Shown here: piece by piece, positions 22,503-33,630 of the stretch
How the letters are laid out: the number at the start of each line of letters is the position of its first letter
Numbering within the stretch: the stretch's first letter is position 1
NCBI GenBank assembly: GCA_024811115.1
Contig: JAKOGH010000647.1
Coordinates: 1 to 64,000 of the forward strand
Length of the DNA: 64,000 nucleotides
Direction of reading: 5' to 3'
Origin: Terana coerulea
Lineage: Eukaryota; Basidiomycota; Agaricomycetes; Polyporales; Phanerochaetaceae
Translations under genes and position numbers: made by a program
Notes under the pieces: generated by a model
Seen by the model: only the letters and a program-made list of their open reading frames with translations
Told to the model about the DNA's origin: nothing
Database searches by the model: none

Positions 22503-24102
22503 TTCGTGTTCTTCTTCCGTCCTCGCTCTGATCTCCTCGTTGGCTAGTTTCTCGTTGATTTGCACGTTATCGCACTATGTCACCGTCTACTGTATCATCC
22601 CTGTACTCTCATATTTGTGTCCCTAGGGTCTCATCTTGTCCTGTCGTGTAATAGAACTATATAACAATGATATTCTTGTCTTTCATTCTCTGACCCACTC
22701 TGAAGATTGCGCATCGGTAACCGTGTAGACAGTTGTAGAGAGCCCTTACGGCCCACCAGGCCGCTTAGCCCAGTGACTGTGGGAAGGCGCCATAAAACTT
22801 CAATTCAGGCAATTGGTAACGCTGGCACTTACTCCCGACCTTCCAACAGTACCTTGATTATCTGCTTGCTTAGAGTGTCGTACCCGCCTTATCAAACTTT
22901 CTCACCACCTATTGAAGAATACAAATCTGTCTACTCCGCGGGCTCAGGGGCTCCTTAATGGCGTAAGTATTTGGGCGGCAATTCTGAAATTCGGACTGTT
23001 TCAATGTCGCGCGCGAGACAAGTCCGGGAGTCTCTCAGAGGATCAGTGAATAGACTTAGCCTGCATGAGTCATGACCTCGCTCAATACACTTGCGTAAGG
23101 CCACCGCTTCCCTGCACATCATCCCAAAGTGCTAACTATACCTAGCGCAGGGCGGTAACAAGCGTAGCTCAGACCGGGAAACATGGTGGACAAACACCCG
23201 TTTAAACGCAAGTTCAAGACTCAAGGCCGCCATATTGCGCGCCTTCTTCTACGCCACTGCTACGACTCGCCTCCTGAAATTACTGCGCATCATTTGAACC
23301 GGCACGAGCATTTGTGGATCTGAACATCAACGCTTTTGTGAAACACTAGTACTGTCACCAAGCCTTGAGCCTCACCGAAACTCGGTCGGTGTGGCTAAGC
23401 ATCCGTGCTCTGCATTTCTCGGGCGGGCATGTGTGTCATGAACCTATGCATGTTGTGCTAAAATCGAGTCTTAGATCAGCGTTCCGTGAAATCTGGGCCG
23501 ATTTTGGATTATTTCGGCGGCCGTCACTTTGCTGGCGGTCTTGTTCTTTGTCACTTGACCGAATGTGGCTGGGTCTAGAAGGAATGAATACGAGCTACAA
23601 GCTGCCACCTAATCATGGGATCTGCTAATCGCACCACTTTGGTTGCTGCGCATCTCTCGCCGCTCTCCAGCCTGTCGCCGGCAGCACTCAATTATTTCAC
23701 CAAGACATGACCCTGTTGTTGAAAGGTGGCTTTAGAGGTGTCTTTTTGCGACGCACTCGTGGTGAGCATATGAGTCTGCTCATCTGTTGAAAGCTCACAA
23801 TGCTAATTGTTGAAGAGCCGCATATGCCTCACAAGAACAGTATGACGTTCGAGCGTCGCATTGGGTGCCTCATTAGAGGGAGGGCCAACTTGAAGTTGCC
23901 GGATGATGGTATACCGCGGTTCCGAGAACAAAGCTCTCACACGGTGATCTATATTTTTCTGCTCTCACGCAGTCTCGCCACTAATAGGTCAGTTTATTTC
24001 TGACAACACAGAGCCGAACAGTTCGGGCGGGGTCAGACGCCTAGAACTAACCCGACAGAATATTATACACTCGTGCTGAAAGCGCCAGCCGGGAAATGCT
24101 CA
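22503..24102. other. intergenic stretch, no gene recognised
   Basis: Holds the 3' UTR of RNR1 (to about 22690). The remainder has scattered open frames under 90 codons without recognisable domains. Confidence 0.4.
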
Positions 24103-24110
24103 TTTATAAA
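24103..24110 (+). promoter_or_regulatory. TATA box of the small secreted protein gene
   Basis: TTTATAAA, 88 bp before the start codon of the gene at 24198. Confidence 0.5.
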
Positions 24111-24197
24111 ACCCTCAGACCGCATTCCAAGTGATCAACAGCACCCAGCACAACCACAGGAACTGCTTGGAAAGCCTTCTCTCTCATCTTTCTCAAC

Positions 24198-24680
24198 ATG
24201 CTCAACGCTGCTTTCAAGCTCGTCGTCACCGCTGCTCTCCTTATGACCACTGTCACCGGGACTGCTGCCATTTCGGTTTGCTCTCCTGGTGACATTGGCA
24301 TTGGCGATTCTTTCGATGGTATTCTGGAGTTGGTGCGTGCAGGCTGAGCAGCAATCACAGCAGACGGTTGACGGTTGACATCGAAGGGCGCTATCATTGT
24401 CGATAGCAACTGCGATCCCATTGATAGCAAGTCCCAGAGTGATGCTAATATCTGTGGTGTTTACGGGGATGGATCCACTGTAATCTGCAACGCCGGGACG
24501 TGAGTATCCTCTTTGTGATATTTCTGGGGAGTATCTTAGCTTACAATTGGAAAACCCAGCGAAACCCCGAACTCCGCTCAGACGCTTCCCAACGGAGAGA
24601 ATTTTGGCAACTGCTTCCAGACTTCCCAGCAGTGCGCGGAAGGTGTATTCCGCATTAGCTGGTGCTGCTCTCCAGCCTAG
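24198..24680 (+). CDS. small cysteine-containing secreted protein
   Basis: Exons 24198-24332, 24387-24499 and 24560-24680 join in frame to give 122 residues. The N-terminus MLNAAFKLVVTAALLMTTVT then GTAAIS is a clear signal peptide with a likely cleavage after the Ala-rich end. The mature part has eight cysteines (VCSPGD, SNCDP, NICGVYGD, VICNAG, GNCFQTS, QQCAEG, and a CC pair in RISWCCSPA). This is the build of agaricomycete small secreted proteins, some of which act at the cell surface or in host contact; no function is assigned. A TATA box lies 88 bp upstream. All three splice junctions are canonical GT-AG. Confidence 0.82.
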
Positions 24681-25022
24681 AGAGAGTTTGCACCTACAAC
24701 GGGCGCGAATATTAAACGCTTACTTTTGCGCTTTCATTGTTCATTAGTCTTGTACGAAAACGCTACGCAATGCTTGGCAGCCTCGTGTCAGTGCATGTGC
24801 TGTAAATGCTTCGAATCGATGTTAGCGATATGTAAGACTTGCAATTATGCAATGATCGGATATGTTGACTGGAGGTGTCGTTGTGCGTCTTTTACCGTTC
24901 TCTCAGCGGCATGCGACTCGGAATTACGTAAATTTATGTTGAATCTGGAGTGAGGATGTAGTTAAGGTTACAGTAGTGAGCTATGTCTTAGCGCTAGGCT
25001 TTGTGGCGTCCCGACTAATATC

Positions 25023-25125
25023 TATGGCGGCCCGTCGGTACAAAAAGTAGCGCCTAACTTCAACACCGATTGATGCCGGAACAAACACTTCTTATCGCCG
25101 TAACAGACGTTCAGACTTCGCCGAA
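25023..25125 (+). repeat. left terminal inverted repeat of the 1.8-kb element
   Basis: Pairs with 26731-26830, about 80% identical by eye. Confidence 0.72.
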
Positions 25126-25559
25126 AGTCACATCAACGAGTTCCGGCCAGCGAAACTGAACTTCACCCTCGCCGGAACTTCGCCACACCCGCCTCAACTT
25201 GACATTCTACGGTATGCCACTGCGTAAGCTCTGTTCGTTTGACTTCTGGTCTGCATATGCAGTGCTTATGCATGTTTGCGCTACTCTGACAAGTTCTCTA
25301 TCTATCAGACATTCTCGCTTTAACTGCTGGCTGATAATGTTCAGTGAAGACTGACGGGGATTACGCAAGCGTGCCTCAAATGTAGCAGGGGCGCTGCTGG
25401 GAGGATGTGGCGTGAGTAGGGGCCTGGGGATGCAGCCATATAGCTCATCAGTACTGGTAAGTTCCCTTCTGAAAGCAATCCGGTTGCTTAGCTTTGCAGG
25501 CTCAAGCGCGAATGGTTCCCACCCAAGCATTAAGAAAATGACGGGTCATTGCTCTGTGC

Positions 25560-26450
25560 ATTCCATAGAAGCACGCGGCTTGGACAGGGCCGCCAACCAC
25601 GGCCAGGGGCAATCTGCCCGCCGCCGCCGCCGCCACTTCCGGGGCGCACGAGAGGCGCACGAGGCGCACACAGACAAGGCGGCGCGTCCTACACAGTCCC
25701 GATGACTGCGCGGGATCCACGCCGCACATGAAAGCACACACAGAGCGGCGGCGGCACGTCGGCTATTCGCACCAGCCTGTATGCCCAGGGGACCAGCCGC
25801 GTGCTGCACACGCGAACAAGTGCAGCAAGGGCAAGGGCGGCGGCAGAGACCAAAGGGCACGCACGAGAGCGCCGCGGCGCGCAGAGTGTGCCGTGCAACA
25901 CGCCCGCCGCCCGCTGCACGGCTGCCGCAGAGGCAAAAAGCGGAGGAGAACGGGGACGACGCACCAAAGCGGCGGCGGCGTTGTGCAGCGCAGGCGGGTC
26001 CGAGAGACATGCCGTGTCCTGGGTGCGCGGAGGGCACCGTGAGCGCAATGAAAGATGACTATAGGACGCAAGAGACATGCCCACCTTGCGCGATGCAAGG
26101 CGGCGTCCTCGCCGTACTTGCCAGCGCGAGCCACGCAGCCCAAAACGCACGGCGCCATCCGCCGGTGGCCAAGAGCCCGCCGCACCCCGCATGAGCGGCG
26201 GACGCCGTGCGCGAAAGCGTCGCAAAACAACCGAGGGATATCGCACGCCCGATACAGTCTCGCAAAGCCCCATCGCGGACGACGTGTGCCATGCATCCCG
26301 GCTTCACAGCCTCGCCGCGGACAAGGGCAGGCCCACGGTTGGAGTGCGCGGCACGACGCCGTCATCCTACGTTCCGCCGCGAGCCGCGAAGCTCGAGACG
26401 AAAGGCGTTGTTCCCCGATGGTGATCCCAAGCTAGGCAGGCGCACCGTCG
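25560..26450. other. GC-rich block open in all six frames
   Basis: Dominated by GCG, CGG and CGC triplets, with short (CCG)n and (GCG)n runs. It contains overlapping open frames of 100-200 codons on both strands. Their arginine/alanine/proline-rich translations show no domain, so none is called as a gene. The composition differs abruptly from both flanks and from all other intergenic DNA in the window. Confidence 0.6.
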
Positions 26451-26730
26451 ACGTGTGGTTGATGTTGAAGGGGCAGGATTGCCGCTGCGGGGCTGTGATT
26501 GTGCCCCACCTCGACGCCGTGGTTCATTAGCGTAGGTATAGCACCTCGATAATACATGTCAAATAGAGCATACTGTCTCATCTTCTTCTTGCTTAGACTC
26601 CTCGACTTTATCAGCACAGTAGCACAAAGAAATATATTTATGCTTGATGTACAGTTATAAACTACAAGAACAAACAACACAATGAGGCAGCTGGCCATGG
26701 TGTGATGTTTCGACGAGTGTGCAGCTCAGT

Positions 26731-26830
26731 TTCGGAGTCTAAACGTTAGTTACGACGGTAAGAAGCGTTTGTTACGGCATCAATCGGCGTTGAAATCAGG
26801 CGCTAATTTTTGTACCAACGGGTCGCCACA
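26731..26830 (-). repeat. right terminal inverted repeat of the 1.8-kb element
   Basis: Reverse complement matches 25023-25125, including GTACAAAAA, TAGCGCCT and CGATTGATGCCG. Confidence 0.72.
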
Positions 26831-27219
26831 AATATCACCTTGCTTGCAAGGTACTTACTGTAACTGTGAAACCTTTAAAGTTTAATGTGAAGCCACTTTT
26901 CGTCCTACCGGCATTTGCCTGACGCCCATCCTTTCCCACGGCCGTTCCCTTCCTCGCCGTCGTCCTGCTTACAGCTGTTTGCGAATCATTACAGTGCTTT
27001 GCATAACAAACGACAGTCGCCGAAATTTCGTCGCTTGTTTGTCCTGTACAAATATTCCCTTATTAGGTGAAAATGATCGTCACATCTAGTCACTGTGCCT
27101 GGCTTGAGCAACGCGGCGTGACGGTCGCGACCAGTGTCTCCACTGTGTCCTCTAGAGTCTACGCTTGCTGTCGTTCACCTACAGCGTCCTCTACGGTGCG
27201 ACCACAACCCGTGCATTAT

Positions 27220-27364
27220 AGAGCATATTAGCTACGGTATATATCACACCTGTATTGAGCCGGAATTGGCCGAAAAGCTCCAATTCCAAGTCCCCGCCAA
27301 AATCAGAGAGCGCCGGCCTATTTTGAGGCGTTTATTGTGGTATTTATCGCAGCTAATATGCTCT
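27220..27364. repeat. short inverted-repeat pair, 14 bp
   Basis: AGAGCATATTAGCT near 27220 is matched by AGCTAATATGCTCT ending near 27364, in the spacer of the foldback element. Possibly a further miniature element; TA-containing flanks are not decisive. Confidence 0.45.
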
Positions 27365-27549
27365 TATGCTGCCTCTTGTGTATTGCTGAACGCACCTTGG
27401 CGGTTTGTTGGCGGCACTCCCAGAGCTGAAGACGAGTGACAGATGAGCTCTGGATGTGACGATCATTTTCACCTAATAAGGGAATGTTTGTACAGGACAA
27501 ACAAGCGACGAAATTTCGGCGACTGTCGTTTGTTATGCAAAGCACTGTA

Positions 27550-27725
27550 GACCGCTTGACCACTTTTCTTCTCCTCGATTTTTGTTTACTTTTGGAGCAG
27601 AACAAACAGAATCCGACCCTTGATGCACTCGTCGTCCAACGAGCTTGCGCCGTTGAGCGTCTGAGTGCTGCCGAGCTCCAAAAGTAAACAATGATGGCGA
27701 ACGAAGTGTAGGCCCCGAAGCGGTC
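27550..27725. mobile_element. 176-bp TA-flanked miniature element (MITE)
   Basis: Inserted in the right arm of the foldback element. It starts GACCGCTT (27550) and ends AAGCGGTC (27725), with TA on both sides (27548-27549, 27726-27727). The uninterrupted left arm reads CATTACAGTGC, showing the empty site. A second internal inverted pair, TTGTTTACTTTTGGAGC and GCTCCAAAAGTAAACAA, lies inside. TA duplication and size suit a Tc1/mariner-type MITE. Confidence 0.75.
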
Positions 27726-27748
27726 TAATGTTTCGCAAACAGCTGTAA

Positions 27749-28110
27749 TCAGCACACGTTTACATCAAGGTTTTTTGTCGGGCGGAGCCCTTGCGTATCT
27801 AGTCCATTTCTGAGCGCACATTGCGCAGCTTAGGCCATGGGTGCTCTGCGGCGCGGCTTCCGTCGTCTGAGTCGACTTGGCCCGGTGTGCTAATTTCACG
27901 GTTTGAAGTGGTCCGCATTCGCTGCAGTGGTACGGTATAGGTACATTATGATCGTAAGCGAAGCGTGTGATGGGCGTGTGGGTATGAAACAGCTCGATAC
28001 ATTCTCAGTATCCCGGTCTCCCCAATTGAAGGACCTTTGGCTAGGTTTACACCGGACTTAGAAGTGTGAGCCCTGTGGTTGTCTATCAGCGTATTTTAAT
28101 AGAGATAGAG
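27749..28110. other. spacer between mobile elements
   Basis: No gene or repeat recognised. Confidence 0.35.
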
Positions 28111-28431
28111 TGTCAATAACAACTAGTATAATTGTGACCAGGTGCGACGCTCTCAACTGGGGACGGAAATAGTGGTGCAGTCTCCAGGAGTAATTAGCTG
28201 GGGAACAGATTAGCTCGAGATTGGCTTTCTCTGTTGCAGACGGTAGCTACTTATACAGGTGTAGTCCTAAACTGTACAGTACCACCCGGTATCCTCGTGT
28301 ATGTACTAGAGCGGTCCAGAACAATAGAGAAACATACGGAAACCACGAGTATCGATGAGAGAACAATAGATAGGGGTAGAAGACAATGGAAATGAAAAGA
28401 ATACCCTAGAGACGCCCAGAAGTTCATGACA
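28111..28431 (-). repeat. 3' LTR (321 bp)
   Basis: Matches 34825-35141 over its whole length. All seven substitutions are T here versus C in the other LTR (28117, 28129, 28132, 28194, 28210, 28211, 28221), plus three small indels. Confidence 0.95.
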
Positions 28432-28559
28432 TAACCCCTTTCTAAGGATCACGTCCGCGTGATCTATAGAACTTCGGCGTCTCGATCATGCGACCTATTT
28501 CCCAATTGTAAAGCCTAGAACCGATATGTCCGATGAATTGATTGACGTTGGGGCCGAAC

Positions 28560-31500
28560 GCGACGGGAATTCGAATAGTCAATGGACGAGGGGCACCCGG
28601 TACAGCGCTTGTAGAAAGCATCGATGAGATCTTGACAGTGGGTGAGGTTGGATCGCGGTTCCCATGTGTACTTGCACGGACCGGTTTCGTGCTTCCATAG
28701 AACCTTGTATTTGAGAATTCCTTTGTCTAGCTTAGCATCCAGGATCTCTTCGACCTCATGTTCTTCTTGTCCATCAATCAGATCGGGTATTTAGGGTTCA
28801 CGTGTCTGGGATTCGAAGGAGGGCTCTCGCGAACGGTGAGAGCCACATCTCATCGACCGTGGGATAGATCTTTCTCCATGCTTTGGGAAGTTCAAGCTCG
28901 TAGCGGAGGCACCGTGTTTTTGTTTGACTTTAAACGGGCCGTAGCGCTTGTTGTCGAAGTTCTTCATCGGTCGATCGGTTGTGATGTTGGTCCCTTCAAG
29001 CCATACTAGGTCTCCGGCTTGTATTCACGTGTCTTCCCTTCCGTCGATCATGGAAGCGCTTCATCGTCTCCTGTGCTAATCCGATGGCTGCCTGCGTTTC
29101 CTCTCGTACTGATTTTATTCGATCTACAAAGTCTCTCACGGTTTCCTTTTTACTCCGGTGAGGGTTTGTTTCCGGAGTTAGGGTGATAGCCTTTGTTGAC
29201 GAAGAACGGAGTTTGTTCGGTGGAGCTGTTGACCTTGTTGTTGTACGAGAATGATGCGAGGGGTAGCCATTCGGCCCGTGATTGTCGATAGTTGATGAAA
29301 AGTCGAAGGTACTGTTCGACTTCAGCGTTAATTCGTTCCGTCGACCGTCGGTCTGCGGATGATAGGCCGTGGATGCGTTGGCTTCGATTCCCAGAGACTT
29401 ATAGAGTTCAGATATGTACTCGTTCTTGAACTCTGCTCCTTGATCGCTAACAATCTTCCGTGGAATGCCGTGATGGGCTGACAACCCACTGGTCGCGCAG
29501 GATTTTGCTCCATCCTTGTGCGTTGAGCTCGATGGAGGAGGGATGCAGATTATCTGTTTGGAGAACATACAGACAATCACAATGATAGCATCGAATCCTA
29601 GCGACGGAGGGAGTGGGCCAATTTGTCGACAGAGATGATCTCCCACAAGGTCGAGAGGCAATCTCGTTCGGGTGAAGCGGGCCGAGTTTGGATCCGGTGT
29701 GAACCTGGTCTTCGACAGTTGACACATCCTTCGACGTACTTCCTAATGTCTCCGCGAATTCGTGGCCACCAGTAGTTGCGCGTGATTAGCTCGTGGGTCT
29801 TGTGTTGGCCCTGGGATGTCCGATGAGGTACGAGTCGTGGTGATGTTTGATGATCTGTTCGCGAAGTTTCCAGATGTACGGGGACGTAGATCACGATCTT
29901 TCCAGGTAACCAATCCTTCTTCGTCTTCCTTCCAGTCCGTTTCCTTCTTTGCTAGCGCTATCGTAACTACTTTGTCCTTATTGGCTTTGTGCTTTTTAAT
30001 ATCTACGAGCCATTCCGTGGCTGGTCCGTCAAGCATGTGCTGATCATGTTACGTAGAGATAGTTTGCGAAAGTGTTCTGGTTTTAATACTACAATGTCTG
30101 CATTATCGTCCTTTCCATTCTCATATCCAGCCTGTCGAGAGTCCATCTGCCTTTCCGTTGGTCCGACCAGGGTTTGTGCTGAAGCAGGAAATGATACTCG
30201 GCAAGTTCGGCACACCAACGTGCTTGCCGTCGGTTCAGCTTCTGCGGCTTCCGGGAAGTATTCCAAGTTCTTGTGATCTGTCCAGATCTCGAAGTCCTGC
30301 CGGGCGCCCATTAGGTACTGGCGCCATTCGTCAAGTGCCAACATGATAGACATGAGTTCCTTATCGTAGATCTCATAGTTGCGTTCGGTGGCTGTGAGCG
30401 CTTTAGAGAGGAATGCGACAGGCTTCCATTTGCCATCCTGGTGTTGCTCGAGGGTTGCACCGTAGGCGAAGTCCGAAGCGTCACATTCAATTCGGAACTT
30501 GTCCTCGTCCGTTGGCATTGCTAGAACTGGAGGCCGAACAGATGCGGTTCTTGAGTTCTTCGAAGGCTTCGGCTTGCTCGGGGTTCCATACGAATGTGGC
30601 ATTGCCGGTGAGGGGTGAGTGGCTTCGCAATCTTGCCGAAGTCTTTGATGAACCGTCGGTAGAAGTTGGTGAAGCCAGAAAGCGCCTGAATGTCCCGTTT
30701 GCATGTGGGCTTCGGCCATTTCCTGGCGCCTTCTACTTTGACTGGATCCATCTGGACTTGTCCTTCGGAGATGATCATGCCGAGGTACTTCGATCTCAAG
30801 CCGTTCAAATTCGCACTTCTGCCTTGAGGTACAACCGGTGTTTCTCATTACGTCCAAGACTACGTTGCACAATGCGGCGATGTTCTTCCAGATCCTTGGT
30901 ATAGATCATGATGTCGTCAATGTAGACCATCACGTGTCCTTCCTGGATCAGATCTCGGAAGATGTCGTTCATCATTGTCTGGAGCGTGGCTGGCGAATTG
31001 GTGAGACCGAAGAACATGACTAGGGGTTCGAAGAGTCCGGCGGTTTGTGATGAACGCCGCTTTCTCTTCATCGCCTTCCTTGATCCGAATGTTGTTGTAG
31101 CCCCATCTGACGTCTAACCGTGAAGTACTTGGACCCTTTCAGCTTGTCTACCAGTTCCTGGATCGAAGGGAAGTGGGTAACGATTCTTGATGGTTAAATC
31201 GTTAAGCCTGCGGTAGTCCTGTACAGGTCGAAGCGAGCCATCCTTCTTTTGACAAGAAGAACGGAGCTGCCCAGGGTGACTTAGAAGGGCCGGATACGTC
31301 CGGATCGAAGGTTCTCTTCTAAGAAGTCATCTAGCGCTTTCTGTTCATCTAGCGTGTGAGGGTACGATTTTCCTCCCACTGGCGTAGCGCCTGGCGTTAG
31401 CTCAATCGCGTGGTCCCACGGGCGTCGTTCGGTAGCGAATCGAAGTTTTCTTTAGCAAAGACGTCCTTGCTCGTGATAGTGCTCAGGGACGAGTTCTTGA

Positions 31501-31700
31501 ACGGTTTCTTTGCTTTCTTTGCATTTTCTTCGATTGCCAGATCCATAGCCACGTTGGTTTTAGCACGGATGTGAGCGCCGCCTGTTCGCGACGTAGCGCT
31601 GCCAGTCGAAAACGAAGATTTGTTCCCCTCCTCAAGATGAGCCTCCGGATCATTCGGGATTTCGTATTCGTCATCCTCAATGCCAATTAGGCGTTGTCAC
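28560..31700 (-). pseudogene. pol remains of the chromovirus (RT, RNase H, integrase, chromodomain)
   Basis: Reverse transcriptase: MFFGLTNSPATLQTMMNDIF and the YIDD active-site motif (30913-30924). RNase H: ECDASDFAYGATLEQ, then DKELMSIMLALDEWR and WTDHKNLEYF (about 30250-30520). Integrase: zinc-finger part with YWWPRIRGDIR and CVNCRRPG (about 29690-29800), then SVD..., IVSDQGAEF and AYHPQTDGR (about 29330-29640). Chromodomain: VEEILDAKLDKGILKYKVLW and then CKYTWEPRSNL, about 28610-28770. The parts fall in different frames; I count at least six breaks. No intact polyprotein remains. Confidence 0.88.
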
Positions 31701-32539
31701 GTAATCACAAGTGGCTGGACATCTATTGAACTGGAGTGTGCGATCTTCCGAGTTGATTGATGGGTTGTGCAATTCAACCACTCATAACCGAGGGAAAATT
31801 GACGTATTCCCAAGGTTGGTGACGAATGACATTCGTTCCACGTGATCCTGAATCTTGACTCTGAGGTCGACACATTCTGTGGTCGGACGCCAACATTATG
31901 ACTGCCGTCGGCGTTGTACATTGGAATTGGAACAGGCAATTTGGTTGTTGCAATGCCATATTCCTCTGAAATGTCTGATCAATGGAAGATCCCGTGCATC
32001 CGGAATCTAGCAGAGCTTTTACCGAATAGGATTCAGAGGTGTCCAGTAGTGACGATCATTGGGACATCAATCTGATTGCCTTTTCGGCCTCGGATGTATC
32101 TCGGCGACTCTTTAATTCTGAAAGGTATATAGTTGCTTCGTCTACGTGACATAGAAGCAATATTTTGGCGCTTGCTAGCGTGGCATCTACCTGACGCTTT
32201 GCATGCACCCATCCTTCCAGAATCTTAACAGCCGCTTCGGCATCGATATGTGGTCCACTGATGGATCCACGCCGGAGTCCACGGAACTTCTCTTACCCAT
32301 TTGGGTTTTGGCACAGGTTCTTTCTCTACTATCGGTGCAGACGTGTTTTCTGGTAGTGAACGGGGAATTAAGCACGGTGTTGAACCGCCACGCTGCTCAG
32401 CAGACGCCCCTTCAGAATAACATTGCAATGATTCGTCTAACACTATGGTACAACAGTAGTTGAGAAATGGTTCTAGGCTCTTCGTCTGTGCTTTCGCTTG
32501 AGCCGCCTGAAAACCCTTGAAGTTTCATAAACGAGGATT

Positions 32540-33630
32540 CCACCACGCGGATGCGTTCCTCCATTCCATCAGGGAACGAATCAGCTTGAGCCAACGACGG
32601 CTTGGGCTTATCGTCCTTCTCATCAGGAAGGTCTGTGGAGACGCCGCGCACCTGCGAGGTTGCTTCGGTAGGGGCAGTCGCGCGACAAATGTCCTTTCTG
32701 ATGGCAATTGAAACAAAGCCCTTCCTTTCGGGCCCTGTCCAGGTTCATTGGTTGGGCCTCCGTAGGTTATGCCGGTTCCATCTCGACGATCTTGTCGAGG
32801 CGCTTGGTCTGTGAAGAGCGCTGCCGGCGCCTGACTGAGGGTTTGCGGCTTGGGAGCCGGCTTGTGGGACTGACTGCCCCGAGGTTCTTCTGGCGCTGGT
32901 AATGCCTCCTCTGATTCTCGTCCACGTTCTCGGCGATGCGCATGTAGGCCGAGTACGCTTTGGGACGTCCCGACTCAGACTGCATCGAGGACTCGCTTCT
33001 GAAGAGCTTCATCGAGGGTAGTCAATGAGAATCACTGACTGCGCGTCGAGCTGCTCCTGAAGTGCGCCCATACCCTCGCGGGAGGCGTACATCTCAAGCG
33101 CGTTCGAACTCGAACGCTCATGGTTCCCTGCTTCAGCTCCTTCGAAGCTTCGCAAGGCGTCTGAGTGCCTGTCATGCGAGAATTGCTTGACCAGGCGTTC
33201 TTGGAAAACACCCCAATCCGCTCGTGCAAAATCAATGCTTTCGAGGATAGGCCTCGGCCCACTCTCCGACTGATCCGCCCTGCATGTAAGACAGGACAAA
33301 TGTGATTTTTGCTCGATCTGATCGGAGCTTTTTATGGTGGTTCGCAAAGATGTTCAGCCTGATTTGCTTCCACCAGGCTTCCCAATCTTTCCGGCTTCCG
33401 TCGAAGGTGTCCGGCTTGTTTGCCAGACCATCGCGATCGCGTTCGTTATCGTCATCATCGTCGTCGCGATCTCGATGTCCTCGACCTCCGCCTCGGGGCC
33501 GCCGCCTCCGCCCTCCGGCCGTTACCTCCAAAGGAGGGTCCTCCGGCCGGCGGACTCTCCGGTCGCTTGCCACCACTCATCTCCTGTCGAGCTCCTGGGC
33601 CTCTAATTCCACAACGTTGGCAGGTTGATT
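32540..33630 (-). pseudogene. gag remains of the chromovirus
   Basis: Starts near 33600 with an arginine/aspartate-rich region (RRRRPRGGGRGHRDRDDDDD). The capsid-like KPDTFDGSRKDWEAWWKQIR and FVLSYMQGGSVGEWAEA follow, then VFQERLVKQFSHDRHSDAL in the next frame. A zinc knuckle, CFNCHQKGHLSRDC (CX2CX4HX4C), is encoded at about 32675-32725. The order is that of Ty3/gypsy Gag. Frame shifts separate all parts. Confidence 0.8.

Larger units (their letters stand above)
25023..26830. mobile_element. 1.8-kb TIR element with GC-rich core
   Basis: Long imperfect terminal inverted repeats of about 100 bp: the left begins TATGGCGGCCCGTCGGTACA (25023) and the right, read on the minus strand, begins TGTGGCGACCCGTTGGTACA (ending 26830). 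They continue with blocks such as CCGATTGATGCCG and AACAAAC. The element is flanked on both sides by AATATC (25017-25022 and 26831-26836), a likely target-site duplication. The two longer flanks also agree at 6 of 8 positions, so an 8-bp duplication is possible. No transposase is recognisable, so it is probably non-autonomous. Its core (about 25560-26450) is very GC-rich and nearly stop-free in all frames. Confidence 0.75.
26969..27748. mobile_element. foldback-type element with 118-bp inverted repeats
   Basis: The arm at 26969-27086 (TTACAGCTGTTTGCGAA...GATCGTCACATC) is repeated in inverted orientation at 27453-27748. Once a 176-bp insertion and one copy of its TA duplication (178 bp in all) are subtracted, the second arm is exactly 118 bp too, with only a couple of mismatches. 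About 366 bp lie between the arms, with no coding sequence. It is either a non-autonomous DNA transposon or a foldback element. No target-site duplication is clear. Confidence 0.75.

Noticed and set aside
25546..26435. Long overlapping open frames on both strands in the GC-rich block
   Set aside because: They arise because GC-rich DNA lacks stop codons; translations are Arg/Ala/Pro-rich, all frames are equally open, and no domain or splice pattern supports any of them.
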